Positions 9,302 through 18,464 of a DNA stretch of 64,000 bases are shown in pieces. The translations under genes were made by a program, and so were the position numbers. The DNA is from Sphingosinicella sp. BN140058 (lineage in GTDB: Bacteria; Pseudomonadota; Alphaproteobacteria; Sphingomonadales; Sphingomonadaceae). Position 1 is the first letter of the stretch. Every line of letters begins with the position of its first letter. The DNA lies in assembly GCF_004135585.1 (NCBI RefSeq), contig NZ_CP035501.1, positions 3,605,501-3,669,500 on the forward strand, given 5' to 3'. The notes below the pieces were generated by a model. It made no database searches. It saw only the letters and a list, made by a program, of their open reading frames with translations, and was not told the origin of the DNA.

Positions 9302-11851
9302 ATGAAGCTGAAGGTGGCGCTTGCCTTGCTGTGCTCGGCGGCGATGGTCGGGAGCGGTGCCGGCGCGCAGGATCTGAAGCTCAATGAAAAGGGCTATTTC
9401 GCGCGGCACGGGCTCAACGTGATGGTGTTCTCGGATTATTACCCGGAAGGCCACCAGACCGGAGTCACCATCGTTCAGCATGGTAGCCGGGTCGCCGCGA
9501 ACGGAGACCTTCGGCTGGAGGCGTCGCCGGGTCAGTGGTCGCCGATACCGCTGGTCGGCGAGCGGATCGTCGATCCGAAAACGCAGACCATTTCGCAGGC
9601 CCTTACCTATCCGGATCCGTCGAAGAACGGGAAGGGCTTCAACCCGGTTTTCTACCCTGACCTTCAACTCGGCTACAAGGTTCGGGTGACGCCGCTTGAG
9701 GGCAACAGCGTCCGGATCAGCGTCGACCTCGATCGGCCGGTGCCCGCCGCATGGGTGGGCAAGGTCGGCTTCAATCTCGAGCTCTTCCCCACAGATTTGT
9801 TCGGCAAGAGCTATCTGATGGATGGTGAGAGCGGCATTTTCCCCCGCCAGCCGAACGGACCCGTGGTGCGCAGCGCCGGCGCAATCGTGCCGGTGCCGAC
9901 GAACGTGCAGACGAACGGGCCGGTGCCGTCGCTGAACGGGCAGCCGCTCGCCGCGCCGCTCGCCACCGGGCGCAAGCTGGTGGTCGCGCCCGATCAGGAT
10001 CTGCAGCGCCTCACCATCGAGAGTCGCAGCGGGACGCTCGAACTGATCGACGGTCGCCTCAACCACAACAACAGCTGGTTCATCGTTCGCGGCACCATCC
10101 CGGCCGGCGCCACCGTCAATGCGCTCGAGTGGGTGGTAACGCCCAATGTGGAGCCGGACTGGACCTACCGCCCGGTGATCCAGGTCAGCCAGGTCGGCTA
10201 CGCCCCCGATCAATCGAAGCGGGCGGTGATCGAACTCGATCCCTCCGACCGCGACGTGAAGCGCGCCCGGTTGTTTCGCCTTACCGATGAGGGGCGCAAG
10301 GAGGTGGCGGCGGCGAATCCGGAACGATGGGGCGAATTCCTGCGCTACGATTACCGCGTCTTCGATTTTTCGAACGTGCGCGAACCGGGCATGTACGTCG
10401 TCGGCTATGGCGATCAGCTGTCGGAGCCGTTCAAGATCGGCAGCGACGTCTATGCTCGCCACGTGTGGCAGCCGACGCTCGAATATTTTCTGCCGATCCA
10501 GATGTGCCACATGCGGGTGAACGAGAAATATCGCGTCTGGCATGGTCTCGATCACCAGGACGACGCGCTGATGGCACCGACGGCGCTCAACCATTTCGAT
10601 GGCTATCTGCAGGGTCCGTCGACTTTGGCCAAGTACAAGCCGGGCGACATCGTTCCAGGCCTCAATGCCGGCGGCTGGCATGATGCGGGGGACTTCGATC
10701 TCCGCGTCGAGAGCCAGATCGGAACCGTCTGGCTGCTGGCCAAGATGGTCGAGGAATTCGGCCTCGATTACGACACGACTACGATCGATCAGCAGAAGAG
10801 ACTTGTCGAGATCCACGCACCCGACGGGCGCAACGACGCCGTCCAGCAGATCGAGCACGGCCTGCTGAGCGTGCTCGGCGGCTATCGAGCCTTGGGTCGG
10901 CTGTACCGTGGGATCATTGCGCCGAGCCTACGCCAATATGCGATGCTCGGCGATGCAGCGAACCACACCGACGGCGTGTTCAAGAGACCGGTCGATGGGC
11001 TCGGCCGCGACAACAATGGCACTTCGATCAAGGCCGACGATCGCTGGGTATTCACGGAGGACAATCCCGATCGCGAACTCTACGTTGCCGCCGGCCTGGC
11101 TGCGGCGGCAAGGGTGATCAAGGCGAGCAATCCCAAGCTCGCCGCCGAGGCGCTCGCCGCCTCGCGGGCGGTGACGAAGGCGGCGCTGCCGCGGGCGAAG
11201 AGCGTGGCGAACAAGGCGTTCGCTCTGTCCGAGCTGATCCAGTCGACGGGCGATCAGGCCTATGTCGTTCAATTGCTGGCGATGGAGAAGGACATCGTCG
11301 CCCATGTCGAGGAGGCCGCCTGGCGGCTCGCACCCGCGCTTCCGCTGATCAACGATGCCGGCTTCAAGCTTCGGCTCGGCGATGCCGTCGCTGCCTATCA
11401 AACGACCGTCAAGCAGAGCGCGCGAACCGATTCCCCCTATGGTGTGCCGTACAAGCCCGACATCTGGGGCGCGGGCTGGACCATTCAGGAGCGGGGGGTG
11501 CGTCAGTATTTCTTCGCCAAGGGCTGGCCGCAGGCAACCGATCGCGACAGCTGGCTGAATGCGCTCAACTTCGTGCTCGGCGTGCATCCGGGCGAGAACA
11601 ACATGTCGTTCGCGTCCGGCGTCGGCGCCGAGTCGGCAACTGTCGCCTACGGCACCAACCGCGCCGAGTGGTCGTACATTCCCGGCGGCGTCATCTCGGG
11701 TACCGCGCTTATTCGCCCCGATCTGCCGGAGCTCAAGATCTGGCCCTATTTCTGGCAGCAGACCGAATATGTGATGGGCGGTGGAGAGACGAACTACATG
11801 TTCCTGGCACTGGCCGCCGACCGGCGCTTCGGGCGGGAGCAGGCGCGATGA
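9302..11851 (+). CDS. GH9 glycoside hydrolase (cellulase family), exported
   Basis: An 849-residue protein with a signal peptide ending GAGAQ (about residue 23). A long N-terminal region of beta-sandwich character follows, including the Ig-like cellulase N-domain around residues 295-390 (IQVSQVGYAPDQSKRAVIEL). The C-terminal (alpha/alpha)6 GH9 domain has GGWHDAGDFD, whose paired Asp are the catalytic base region, and a Glu near the C-terminus in GGGETNYMFLA as the acid. LGVHPGENNMSF and IPGGVISG elements complete the family pattern. It would act on beta-1,4-glucan or oligosaccharides in the periplasm or outside. Its stop overlaps the next start by 4 nt, so it is translationally coupled to the epimerase. 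Confidence 0.92.
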   Translation: MKLKVALALLCSAAMVGSGAGAQDLKLNEKGYFARHGLNVMVFSDYYPEGHQTGVTIVQHGSRVAANGDLRLEASPGQWSPIPLVGERIVDPKTQTISQALTYPDPSKNGKGFNPVFYPDLQLGYKVRVTPLEGNSVRISVDLDRPVPAAWVGKVGFNLELFPTDLFGKSYLMDGESGIFPRQPNGPVVRSAGAIVPVPTNVQTNGPVPSLNGQPLAAPLATGRKLVVAPDQDLQRLTIESRSGTLELIDGRLNHNNSWFIVRGTIPAGATVNALEWVVTPNVEPDWTYRPVIQVSQVGYAPDQSKRAVIELDPSDRDVKRARLFRLTDEGRKEVAAANPERWGEFLRYDYRVFDFSNVREPGMYVVGYGDQLSEPFKIGSDVYARHVWQPTLEYFLPIQMCHMRVNEKYRVWHGLDHQDDALMAPTALNHFDGYLQGPSTLAKYKPGDIVPGLNAGGWHDAGDFDLRVESQIGTVWLLAKMVEEFGLDYDTTTIDQQKRLVEIHAPDGRNDAVQQIEHGLLSVLGGYRALGRLYRGIIAPSLRQYAMLGDAANHTDGVFKRPVDGLGRDNNGTSIKADDRWVFTEDNPDRELYVAAGLAAAARVIKASNPKLAAEALAASRAVTKAALPRAKSVANKAFALSELIQSTGDQAYVVQLLAMEKDIVAHVEEAAWRLAPALPLINDAGFKLRLGDAVAAYQTTVKQSARTDSPYGVPYKPDIWGAGWTIQERGVRQYFFAKGWPQATDRDSWLNALNFVLGVHPGENNMSFASGVGAESATVAYGTNRAEWSYIPGGVISGTALIRPDLPELKIWPYFWQQTEYVMGGGETNYMFLALAADRRFGREQAR

Positions 11852-12975
11852 AGGCAGCCTTGCTTGCCCTTGTCGCTCTCGGCGCGGCAGCACCTGCCGC
11901 TGCAGCGGCGGGCGTCACCATCAAGCCTTATGGCACGACGCGCGAGGGGCGGGACGTCTTCCAGATCATCCTTCGTAACGAGCGCGGCATGGAGGTGCGG
12001 CTGATCAATTATGGTGCGATCGTCACCGACGTGATCGTGCCCGATGCCCGCGGCCGCAAGGCAAATGTCGCGCTCGGCTTCGGCACTCTCGCCGAATACG
12101 AGACGAAGAATGGCAATTACGGCTTCGGTGCGGTCATGGGCCGCTATGCCGGCCGCATCGCCAATGCCCGCTTTTCGGTCGACGGCAAGCCGGTCACGCT
12201 CGCTGCCAATGACGGCCCGAATACGCTCCACGGCGGCCCCGGCGGGTTCGACACCAAGATCTGGGACGTGCGCCCGACCGGCAGCGGCGGCGATGCCGGC
12301 GCCGTTCTCCATTATGTGAGCCCGGCCGGCGAGCAGAATTTCCCCGGACGGCTGGACGTCACGGTCACCTACACGCTGACCAGGAAAAATGAGTTGCGGC
12401 TGGATTATCAGGCGAGGACGGACGCGCCGACCGCGCTCAACCTCACCAATCACAGCTATTTCAATCTTGCCGGTGCGGGCTCGGGGACGGTGCGCGATCA
12501 TGTGCTCACCATTCCCGCCAACCGGATCCTCGAGACCAGTCCGGCGGGAATTCCGACAGGCGCCTATGTCGATGTTGCCGGCACCCCGTTCGATTTCCGC
12601 CGCGGTGCCGTGATCGGCACGATGATGGATCGGCCGCACCCGCAGCTCGAAGGGCGTCGCGGGATCAATCACAGCTGGGTGCTCGGCAATCGGGGACGAC
12701 TTGCGCTCGCCGCAAGCCTCCGCGACCCGGCCTCGGGGCGTCGCCTCGACGTTCTCACCACCGAGCCGTCGCTGCTCGCCTACACGGCCGATTATTTCCC
12801 CGGCACGGACGCAGGCGCGCAAGGCGCGATCTACCGCAAGCATGACGCGATCGCGCTCGAGGCCCAGCATTTCCCGGACGCACCCAACCGTCCTGACTTC
12901 CCGTCGACGATCTTGCGGCCTGGCGAAACGTACCGGGCCACAACTGTCTTCCGCTTCTCCGCCGACAGACGTTAG
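11848..12975 (+). CDS. galM: Aldose 1-epimerase, exported
   Basis: A 375-residue mutarotase that interconverts alpha and beta anomers of free aldoses. A signal peptide (about 1-21, ending AAAAAA) places it in the periplasm. Family motifs: LINYGAIVTDVIVPD, GRYAGRIANARF, NDGPNTLHGGPGGFD, LTNHSYFNLAG with the catalytic His, and the C-terminal ALEAQHFPDAPN carrying the catalytic Glu. The ATG lies inside the stop of the GH9 gene. Position between two glucanases suggests it conditions the released sugars for uptake. Confidence 0.92.
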   Translation: MKAALLALVALGAAAPAAAAAGVTIKPYGTTREGRDVFQIILRNERGMEVRLINYGAIVTDVIVPDARGRKANVALGFGTLAEYETKNGNYGFGAVMGRYAGRIANARFSVDGKPVTLAANDGPNTLHGGPGGFDTKIWDVRPTGSGGDAGAVLHYVSPAGEQNFPGRLDVTVTYTLTRKNELRLDYQARTDAPTALNLTNHSYFNLAGAGSGTVRDHVLTIPANRILETSPAGIPTGAYVDVAGTPFDFRRGAVIGTMMDRPHPQLEGRRGINHSWVLGNRGRLALAASLRDPASGRRLDVLTTEPSLLAYTADYFPGTDAGAQGAIYRKHDAIALEAQHFPDAPNRPDFPSTILRPGETYRATTVFRFSADRR

Positions 12976-12983
12976 GAGCGGTG

Positions 12984-13979
12984 ATGTTGAAGAGGTTGCT
13001 GCTCGGGCTCTGCCTGGGCGTTCTCGCCGTACCGGCCGGTGCCGAAACTGCAGTCGAGCGCCATGGCGCGCTGCGCGTGGAGGGCAACCGGATCGTCGAT
13101 GTCCATGGCGATCCGGTCGTGCTCCGCGGCATGTCCCTGTTCTGGAGCCAGTGGGGCGGCGAATTCTACAATCCGGGCGCCATCCGTTGGCTGCGCGACG
13201 ATTGGAACGTGAACGTCGTCCGCGCCGCGATCGCCGTTCACCACGGCGGCTACATGGAGCATCCGGCGCGCGAGACCCGGAAGGCGGAGGCGGCGATCGA
13301 TGCCGCGGTGGCGCTCGGCCTCTACGTGATTGTCGATTGGCATGCGCATCAGCCGGAGCCCGAGGCCGCGTCACGCTTCTTCGCACATATCGCCCGCAAA
13401 TACGGCCATCTGCCGAACGTCATCTACGAAACCTGGAACGAGCCGCTGCGCGAGCATGATTGGTCGAAGGTGATCAAGCCTTATCATCTTGCCGTCATCC
13501 CCAAGATCAGGGCGATCGATCCCGACAATCTGATCGTCGCCGGAACCCAGACCTGGTCGCAGGACGTGGACAAGGCCGCGGCGGATCCGCTGCCTTTCTC
13601 CAATCTCGCCTACACGCTGCATTTCTACGCCGGAAGCCACCGCCAGGATCTCCGCGACAAGGCGTCCGCGGCGCTGGCGAAGGGTGCGGCCCTGTTCGTC
13701 ACCGAATGGGGATCGACGAATGCCGACGGCGACGGTCCGGTCGATGTCGACGAGACCGGGCGCTGGTGGGCTTTTCTCGAGACGAATCGTTTGAGCTATC
13801 TCAACTGGTCGGTGTCGACCAAGAAAGAGAGTTCGGCGGCTTTGCGTCCGGGTGCCGGTCCGCGCGGGCACTGGCACGCGGATCAGATCTCTGCCTCCGG
13901 TCGCCTCGTGCGGACCCAGTTGCGGGCGTTGAACCCGCCTGTTGCGCCCTCGGGAAGGCGCGGCGAAAGTCGCCGCTGA
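12984..13979 (+). CDS. GH5 endoglucanase-type glycoside hydrolase, exported
   Basis: A 331-residue single-domain GH5 enzyme. Signal peptide about 1-21. The acid/base is Glu153 in YETWNEP, and the nucleophile Glu241 in FVTEWGST. VVRAAIAVHH and VIVDWHAH fit the subfamily that contains bacterial beta-1,4-endoglucanases, although beta-mannan or glucomannan activity cannot be excluded from sequence; the neighbouring phosphomannose isomerase makes a mannose-containing substrate worth considering. AGGAG at 12,974-12,978 suits the ATG at 12,984 rather than the GTG three bases earlier. Third gene of the GH9-epimerase-GH5 operon, 8 bp after the epimerase. Confidence 0.9.
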   Translation: MLKRLLLGLCLGVLAVPAGAETAVERHGALRVEGNRIVDVHGDPVVLRGMSLFWSQWGGEFYNPGAIRWLRDDWNVNVVRAAIAVHHGGYMEHPARETRKAEAAIDAAVALGLYVIVDWHAHQPEPEAASRFFAHIARKYGHLPNVIYETWNEPLREHDWSKVIKPYHLAVIPKIRAIDPDNLIVAGTQTWSQDVDKAAADPLPFSNLAYTLHFYAGSHRQDLRDKASAALAKGAALFVTEWGSTNADGDGPVDVDETGRWWAFLETNRLSYLNWSVSTKKESSAALRPGAGPRGHWHADQISASGRLVRTQLRALNPPVAPSGRRGESRR

Positions 13980-14077
13980 TCGCAAATTCGACCGTTCGAT
14001 GCGGTCTGCTCTTGTTTAAAGAAAACATTTTTACCATTGCCGGGTGAAGGCCCGCTCAACCTGCGAAGGACGACCAG

Positions 14078-15124
14078 ATGCCCTACGTTGCCGATGACGA
14101 TCGCTATGCCGGTGCGATGACTTACCGCCGCTGCGGGCGAAGCGGGCTGGATCTCCCGGCGATTTCGCTCGGGCTCTGGCAGAATTTCGGCGGTGCCGAC
14201 GTCTTCGAGACCGGGCGGGCGGTGCTTCGCCGGGCGTTCGATCTCGGGGTCACCCATTTCGATCTGGCCAACAATTACGGCCCGCCCTACGGCTCGGCCG
14301 AGCAAAATTTCGGCCGAGTGATGGAAGCCGATTTCCGCCCCTACCGTGATGAGATGATCATCTCGACCAAGGCCGGCTACGACATGTGGGCGGGTCCCTA
14401 CGGCAATGGCGGCAGCCGCAAATATCTTCTGGCCAGCCTCGATCAAAGTCTGAAGCGGATGGCGCTCGATTATGTCGACATCTTCTATTCGCACCGGGTC
14501 GATCCGACGACCCCTCTCGAAGAGACGATGGGCGCGCTGATCACCGCCTATCGGCAGGGCAAGGCCCTTTATGTCGGCATCTCCTCTTACTCGCCCGAAC
14601 TGACCCGGGAGGCGCAGGCGATCCTCAAGGCCGAAGGCGTGCCGCTGCTGATCCATCAGCCTTCTTATTCCATGCTCAACCGCTGGGTCGAGAACGGCCT
14701 GCTCGGCACGCTCGAGGAGCTGGGTGTCGGCTGCATCGCTTTCTCGCCGCTGGCCCAGGGCATGCTGACCAACAAATATCTCGGCGGCGTTCCGGAGGAT
14801 GCCCGTGCGGCGAAGGGCGGTTCGCTTTCATCCAAGTGGCTCACCGACGACAATTTGCAGCGGATCCGTGCGCTCAACGACATTGCCGCGCGCCGCGGCC
14901 AGAGCCTTGCCCAGATGGCGATCGCCTGGGTGCTGCGGGATCCGCGCATCACCTCGGCCCTGATCGGCGCGCGCAACGTCGCGCAGCTGGAGGATTCGTT
15001 GGCGGCGCTGAACAGGCTCGATTTCTCGAGCGACGACGTCGCCGAGATCGATCGTTACGCGGAAGAGGGGGGCATCGATATCTGGAAGCAATCCTCCACC
15101 GTCAAACCGGAGGAGATCGCCTGA
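14078..15124 (+). CDS. Aldo/keto reductase, YghZ/AKR14-like
   Basis: A 348-residue NADPH-dependent aldo/keto reductase with the catalytic tetrad visible: Asp62 and Tyr67 (FDLANNYG), Lys98 (ISTKAG) and His139 (FYSHRVD). The motif NYGPPYGSAEQNFGRVM places it near E. coli YghZ, which reduces L-glyceraldehyde 3-phosphate and detoxifies aldehydes. Cytoplasmic. The 98-bp gap before it contains an unusually AT-rich stretch (14,014-14,036), which may hold its promoter. The fructokinase starts 10 bp downstream. Its role in the sugar locus, for instance reduction of released sugars or of aldehyde by-products, is inference. Confidence 0.9.
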   Translation: MPYVADDDRYAGAMTYRRCGRSGLDLPAISLGLWQNFGGADVFETGRAVLRRAFDLGVTHFDLANNYGPPYGSAEQNFGRVMEADFRPYRDEMIISTKAGYDMWAGPYGNGGSRKYLLASLDQSLKRMALDYVDIFYSHRVDPTTPLEETMGALITAYRQGKALYVGISSYSPELTREAQAILKAEGVPLLIHQPSYSMLNRWVENGLLGTLEELGVGCIAFSPLAQGMLTNKYLGGVPEDARAAKGGSLSSKWLTDDNLQRIRALNDIAARRGQSLAQMAIAWVLRDPRITSALIGARNVAQLEDSLAALNRLDFSSDDVAEIDRYAEEGGIDIWKQSSTVKPEEIA

Positions 15125-15134
15125 CCCGCGGGGG

Positions 15135-16061
15135 ATGGCGAGAATAGACAATGAGGGGGCAGGGACTTTGAGGCGTTTCGCCGGTATCGAACTGGGCGGC
15201 ACCAAGATCGTGTGCACGCTCGCAACTTCCGCGGACCAGGTGCTCGATCGGCAGACGGTGCCGACCACGGCGCCCGAGGAAACTCTTGCGGCGATCGAGG
15301 CGATCCTTGCCGGCTGGTGGGCACAGGCGCCCTTCGCGGCGCTCGGCATCGCGAGCTTCGGCCCGGTCGATCTCGATCCGGGCTCACCGACCTGGGGCTA
15401 CATCACCTCGACTCCGAAGCCCGGCTGGCAGATGATCGACATCGCGCCGCGGCTCGCCAGGCCCTATCGCGTGCCGACGGCCTTCGATACCGATGTCAAC
15501 GGTGCTGCGCTTGCGGAGCTCAGCTGGGGCGCTGGGCAGGGTGTGCAGGACTTCGCCTATATCACGGTCGGCACCGGCGTCGGCGTCGGCCTGATCGTCA
15601 ACGGCAAGCCGACCCGCGGCTTCCAGCATTGCGAGCTCGGACACGTCCGAGTGACCCGTCTGCCCGGCGACGATTGGGAAGGGGCCTGTCCCTATCACGG
15701 CCCGTGCGTCGAAGGTCTGGTGGCCGGCGGATCGATCAAGAAGCGCCTCGGCCTCGACGACGCATCCGGCCTGCCGTCCGATCATGCTGTCTGGGACACG
15801 GTGGCGCACACGCTCGCCCAATTGTGCCACACCATCGTCTGCGCCGCTGCGCCCAAGCGGATCGTGATCGGCGGAGGCGTCGTCTCGGGACAGAAGCATC
15901 TGCTGCCGCGGATCGAGCCGCTGCTCCGCGACAGCATCGCCGGCTATATGAGCATCCCGGACGGCGCACCCTACGTCACCGCCCCGGGGCTCGGCGACGA
16001 TGCCGGCCCGCTCGGTCCGATTGCAATGGCGATGGGGATTGCGGCCGAGGACAGATCGTAA
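15135..16061 (+). CDS. ROK-family fructokinase (YdhR type)
   Basis: A 308-residue sugar kinase of the ROK family. The N-terminal phosphate loop reads GIELGGTKIV, the sugar site includes FDTDVNGAALAE, and GTGVGVGLIVNG is the second phosphate motif. The zinc element GACPYHGPCVEGLVAG matches the YdhR subgroup, whose known members phosphorylate fructose. It would deliver fructose 6-phosphate and so meets the product of the adjacent phosphomannose isomerase. The ATG at 15,135 follows a GGGGG. A TTG at 15,167 nearer to the kinase fold is an alternative. A 12-bp stem hairpin follows the stop. Confidence 0.88.
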   Translation: MARIDNEGAGTLRRFAGIELGGTKIVCTLATSADQVLDRQTVPTTAPEETLAAIEAILAGWWAQAPFAALGIASFGPVDLDPGSPTWGYITSTPKPGWQMIDIAPRLARPYRVPTAFDTDVNGAALAELSWGAGQGVQDFAYITVGTGVGVGLIVNGKPTRGFQHCELGHVRVTRLPGDDWEGACPYHGPCVEGLVAGGSIKKRLGLDDASGLPSDHAVWDTVAHTLAQLCHTIVCAAAPKRIVIGGGVVSGQKHLLPRIEPLLRDSIAGYMSIPDGAPYVTAPGLGDDAGPLGPIAMAMGIAAEDRS

Positions 16062-16088
16062 TTCCTCTCCCGTCAGGGGAGAGGAATT
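16060..16088. terminator. Hairpin between convergent fructokinase and manA genes
   Basis: A perfect 12-bp stem (AATTCCTCTCCC pairing with GGGAGAGGAATT, loop GTCAG) occupies almost the whole 43-bp gap between two converging genes. It lacks a long T run, but symmetry and place suggest a bidirectional terminator. Confidence 0.7.
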
Positions 16089-16104
16089 AGGCAAGGTGCG
16101 GAGC

Positions 16105-16905
16105 TCAACGTCCCGCGGCTGCCACCAGCAGCTTGGTACCGTCGACGGCGGACACCGCTTCGCCCGCAGGCACCAGCAGGCAGTCCCCTGGGCGTCCCGC
16201 TTCACCGCCCACCATAACTTCGCCTTCGAGCGGCAACACCCAGCGTTCGGCGTCGGCCAGGGCGCTGACGTCGCCCGATGCCTCGACATATTCGAGCCGG
16301 AAGTGCGGCCCCGGCACCAAAGTTCGCGATGCGCCCGGGGCAACGTTGGTCATCTGCTCGGGCGGGTAGGGAACGCCCTGAGCGACCGCGAGGCCGTCTT
16401 CGAGGTGCAGTTCGCGCGGGCGGCCGTAATCGTAGAGGCGATAGGTGATGTCGCTCTGCTGCTGCACTTCGATCAGCGCGATCCCGGAGCCGATCGCGTG
16501 GACCGTGCCGGCCGGAACGTAGAAGAAGTCGCCGGCCTTGACCGGCTTCCAGTCCATCAGATGCTCGATCGAGCCGTCGAGCGCCGCGGCGCGCAAAGTC
16601 TCGGCGTCGGCCGCTTCGCGCAGGCCGAGAGCGATAGTCGAGTCCGGCTCGGCCGCGACCACGTACCAGCATTCGGTCTTGCCGTTCGCCTCGCCCTTGG
16701 CCTGGGCCTGCGCATCGTTGGGATGAACCTGGACCGACAGCCGCTCGCTGGTGAAGATGTACTTGACCAGCAGCGGCAGCCGACGGCCGCTCGCCTCCTC
16801 GAACCAGATCTCGCCGATCTGACGCCCGTCGGCCTGCGCGGCGAATTGCGGCGGCAGATCGCTCTTTCCCCAGGGTTTCTCGACGGCATGGGCACTGAGC
16901 TTCAT
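16105..16905 (-). CDS. manA: Mannose-6-phosphate isomerase, class I
   Basis: A 266-residue short type I phosphomannose isomerase, interconverting mannose 6-phosphate and fructose 6-phosphate. The cupin zinc site is recognisable: LSVQVHPNDAQA and KTECWYVV in the first half, and FFYVPAGTVHAIG further on. The short, single-cupin-pair length (against about 390 for E. coli ManA) is usual for the compact bacterial form. AAGGA upstream permits ATG 16,908 or 16,905; spacing favours 16,905. Divergent from the permease with a palindrome in the gap, so the two are probably coregulated. Confidence 0.9.
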   Translation of the reverse strand: MKLSAHAVEKPWGKSDLPPQFAAQADGRQIGEIWFEEASGRRLPLLVKYIFTSERLSVQVHPNDAQAQAKGEANGKTECWYVVAAEPDSTIALGLREAADAETLRAAALDGSIEHLMDWKPVKAGDFFYVPAGTVHAIGSGIALIEVQQQSDITYRLYDYGRPRELHLEDGLAVAQGVPYPPEQMTNVAPGASRTLVPGPHFRLEYVEASGDVSALADAERWVLPLEGEVMVGGEAGRPGDCLLVPAGEAVSAVDGTKLLVAAAGR

Positions 16906-16930
16906 CATCTGTCCTTCTGACGCTTGCGGG

Positions 16931-16946
16931 ATGACAGCCCTGTCAT
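16931..16946. promoter_or_regulatory. ATGACAG-CC-CTGTCAT palindrome between manA and the permease
   Basis: A 7+7-bp inverted repeat, 26 bp from the manA start and 58 bp from the permease start. Its half-sites equal those of the palindrome before GH9 (TGACAGC core) and it differs only in the central dinucleotide. Probably an operator for both divergent genes. Confidence 0.6.
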
Positions 16947-17003
16947 CTACCAACGGCGCCTCATAGAGCGGGGCCGCGTCCGCGGCCAGTAGAGGGAATG
17001 CGC

Positions 17004-18359
17004 ATGGAAGACAGGCAAAAAGGCGGGATGCTGGCAGCGTTCATCACGGTGACGACGCTGTTCTTCGCCTGGGGTTTCATCACGTCGATGATCGACCCGT
17101 TGGTCGCCTCGGTGAAGGGCATTTTCGACCTGACCGATCTTCAGGCGCAGTTGAGTGCCTCGGCCTTCTTCATCGCTTACGGCATCGTCTCGCTGCCCGC
17201 AGCCGCTCTGCTCTCGCGGCTGCATTCGGCCAAGACGATCATCCTCGCTCTGATCCTGATGGTCGCGGGTTGCCTCACCATGCTGTTCGCCGCCAACCTC
17301 GCCGTCTACACGCTGGTGCTGGTCGGCCTGTTCATCCTCGCCAGCGGCATCACCATCCTGCAGGTCGCCGCCAATCCGCTCGCGGCGGCGCTCGGCGATC
17401 CGAGATACAGCCACCTCCGCCTGACCCTCAGCCAGGCCTTCAATTCCTTCGGCACCTTCCTCGGCCCGATCCTCGGCGCGCACCTCTTCCTCGCCGGCAT
17501 CGAGGTGAAGGAAGGCTCCGCAGTCACCGAGGCAGCGCGCGCCAACGCGCTCGCCGGCATCGATGCGGCCTATTTCTGGATCTCGGGCCTGATCGCCGCG
17601 CTTGCCCTGTTCTTCTTCTTCGCGCGGAAGGTCGTCACTGCGGCTGCACCCGTGCCCTCTGACGAGGTCGCCCGCCGCGGCATCGGTGCGATCCTCGCCG
17701 ACGCCTTGTCCTCACGCTGGGCCGTGCTCGGCGGCGCCGCGATCTTTCTCTATGTCGGCGCGGAAGTCGCGATCGGCACCCAGATGGCGCTGTTCCTCAA
17801 CTCGGACGCGATCTGGGGCAATTCGGACAGCCCGTTCGGCGTGCCTCTGGTCGGCGCGCTGATGGGCAGCGACGGCGTTCCGGGCGTCTCGCTGCAGGAA
17901 GCCGGCAAGGCGGTGGCGCTCTATTGGGGCGGCGCCATGGTCGGCCGCCTGGTCGGGTCCGCCCTGCTTGCCCGCATGCGCGCCGGCCTCTTGCTGGCGA
18001 TCTTCACCGCGATCGCGGCGGCCATGTGCCTTTATGTCGCTTTCGTCGGCGGGGTCGAGGCGGGCTATGTCGCGCTCTCGATCGGTCTGTTCAACTCGAT
18101 CATGTTCCCGGTGATCTTCACGCTTACCCTGGAGCGATCGACGGCCAGCGAGGAAGCGACTTCGGGCTTCCTGTGCATGGCGATCGTCGGCGGCGCCGCA
18201 ATCCCGCCCTTGGTCGGACTGGTTTCCGGCTCCACCGGCTATGCGCTCGCCCTGGTCGTCCCGGCCGCCTGCTACCTCCTCCTCTGCTTGTTCGCGCTCT
18301 CGGCCGACCGAGTGAAGGTCGCGGCGGGTGCGGGCGCGCCGGCGCGGGCGACGCATTGA
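17004..18359 (+). CDS. FucP-type MFS sugar:proton symporter
   Basis: A 451-residue inner-membrane permease with about 12 hydrophobic segments. The start FFAWGFITSMIDPLVASVKGIFDLTDLQAQL and the element QVAANPLAAALG are characteristic of the FucP/GluP branch, which imports L-fucose, glucose or galactose with protons. The substrate here is not determined; fructose or mannose released by the locus are candidates because manA and the fructokinase adjoin it. AGAGGGA at 16,991-16,997 suits the ATG at 17,004, not 16,998. No TonB-dependent receptor accompanies it in this window. Confidence 0.9.
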   Translation: MEDRQKGGMLAAFITVTTLFFAWGFITSMIDPLVASVKGIFDLTDLQAQLSASAFFIAYGIVSLPAAALLSRLHSAKTIILALILMVAGCLTMLFAANLAVYTLVLVGLFILASGITILQVAANPLAAALGDPRYSHLRLTLSQAFNSFGTFLGPILGAHLFLAGIEVKEGSAVTEAARANALAGIDAAYFWISGLIAALALFFFFARKVVTAAAPVPSDEVARRGIGAILADALSSRWAVLGGAAIFLYVGAEVAIGTQMALFLNSDAIWGNSDSPFGVPLVGALMGSDGVPGVSLQEAGKAVALYWGGAMVGRLVGSALLARMRAGLLLAIFTAIAAAMCLYVAFVGGVEAGYVALSIGLFNSIMFPVIFTLTLERSTASEEATSGFLCMAIVGGAAIPPLVGLVSGSTGYALALVVPAACYLLLCLFALSADRVKVAAGAGAPARATH

Positions 18360-18364
18360 TCTTC

Positions 18365-18390
18365 CACCCTCCTGCGCGGGCGAGAGGGTG
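18365..18390. terminator. Hairpin after the permease gene
   Basis: Stem CACCCTC/GAGGGTG with a 12-nt GC-rich loop, starting 6 bp after the permease stop and followed by AAAAGGGC. Weak intrinsic-terminator candidate; without a T run it may act only to stabilise the 3' end. Confidence 0.4.
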
Positions 18391-18464
18391 AAAAGGGCAA
18401 GTTCGACCCTTTGAAATCCGCGCGCCCGCGCAACACATGCGCTGCTCCTCCTGCCGGACATCCG

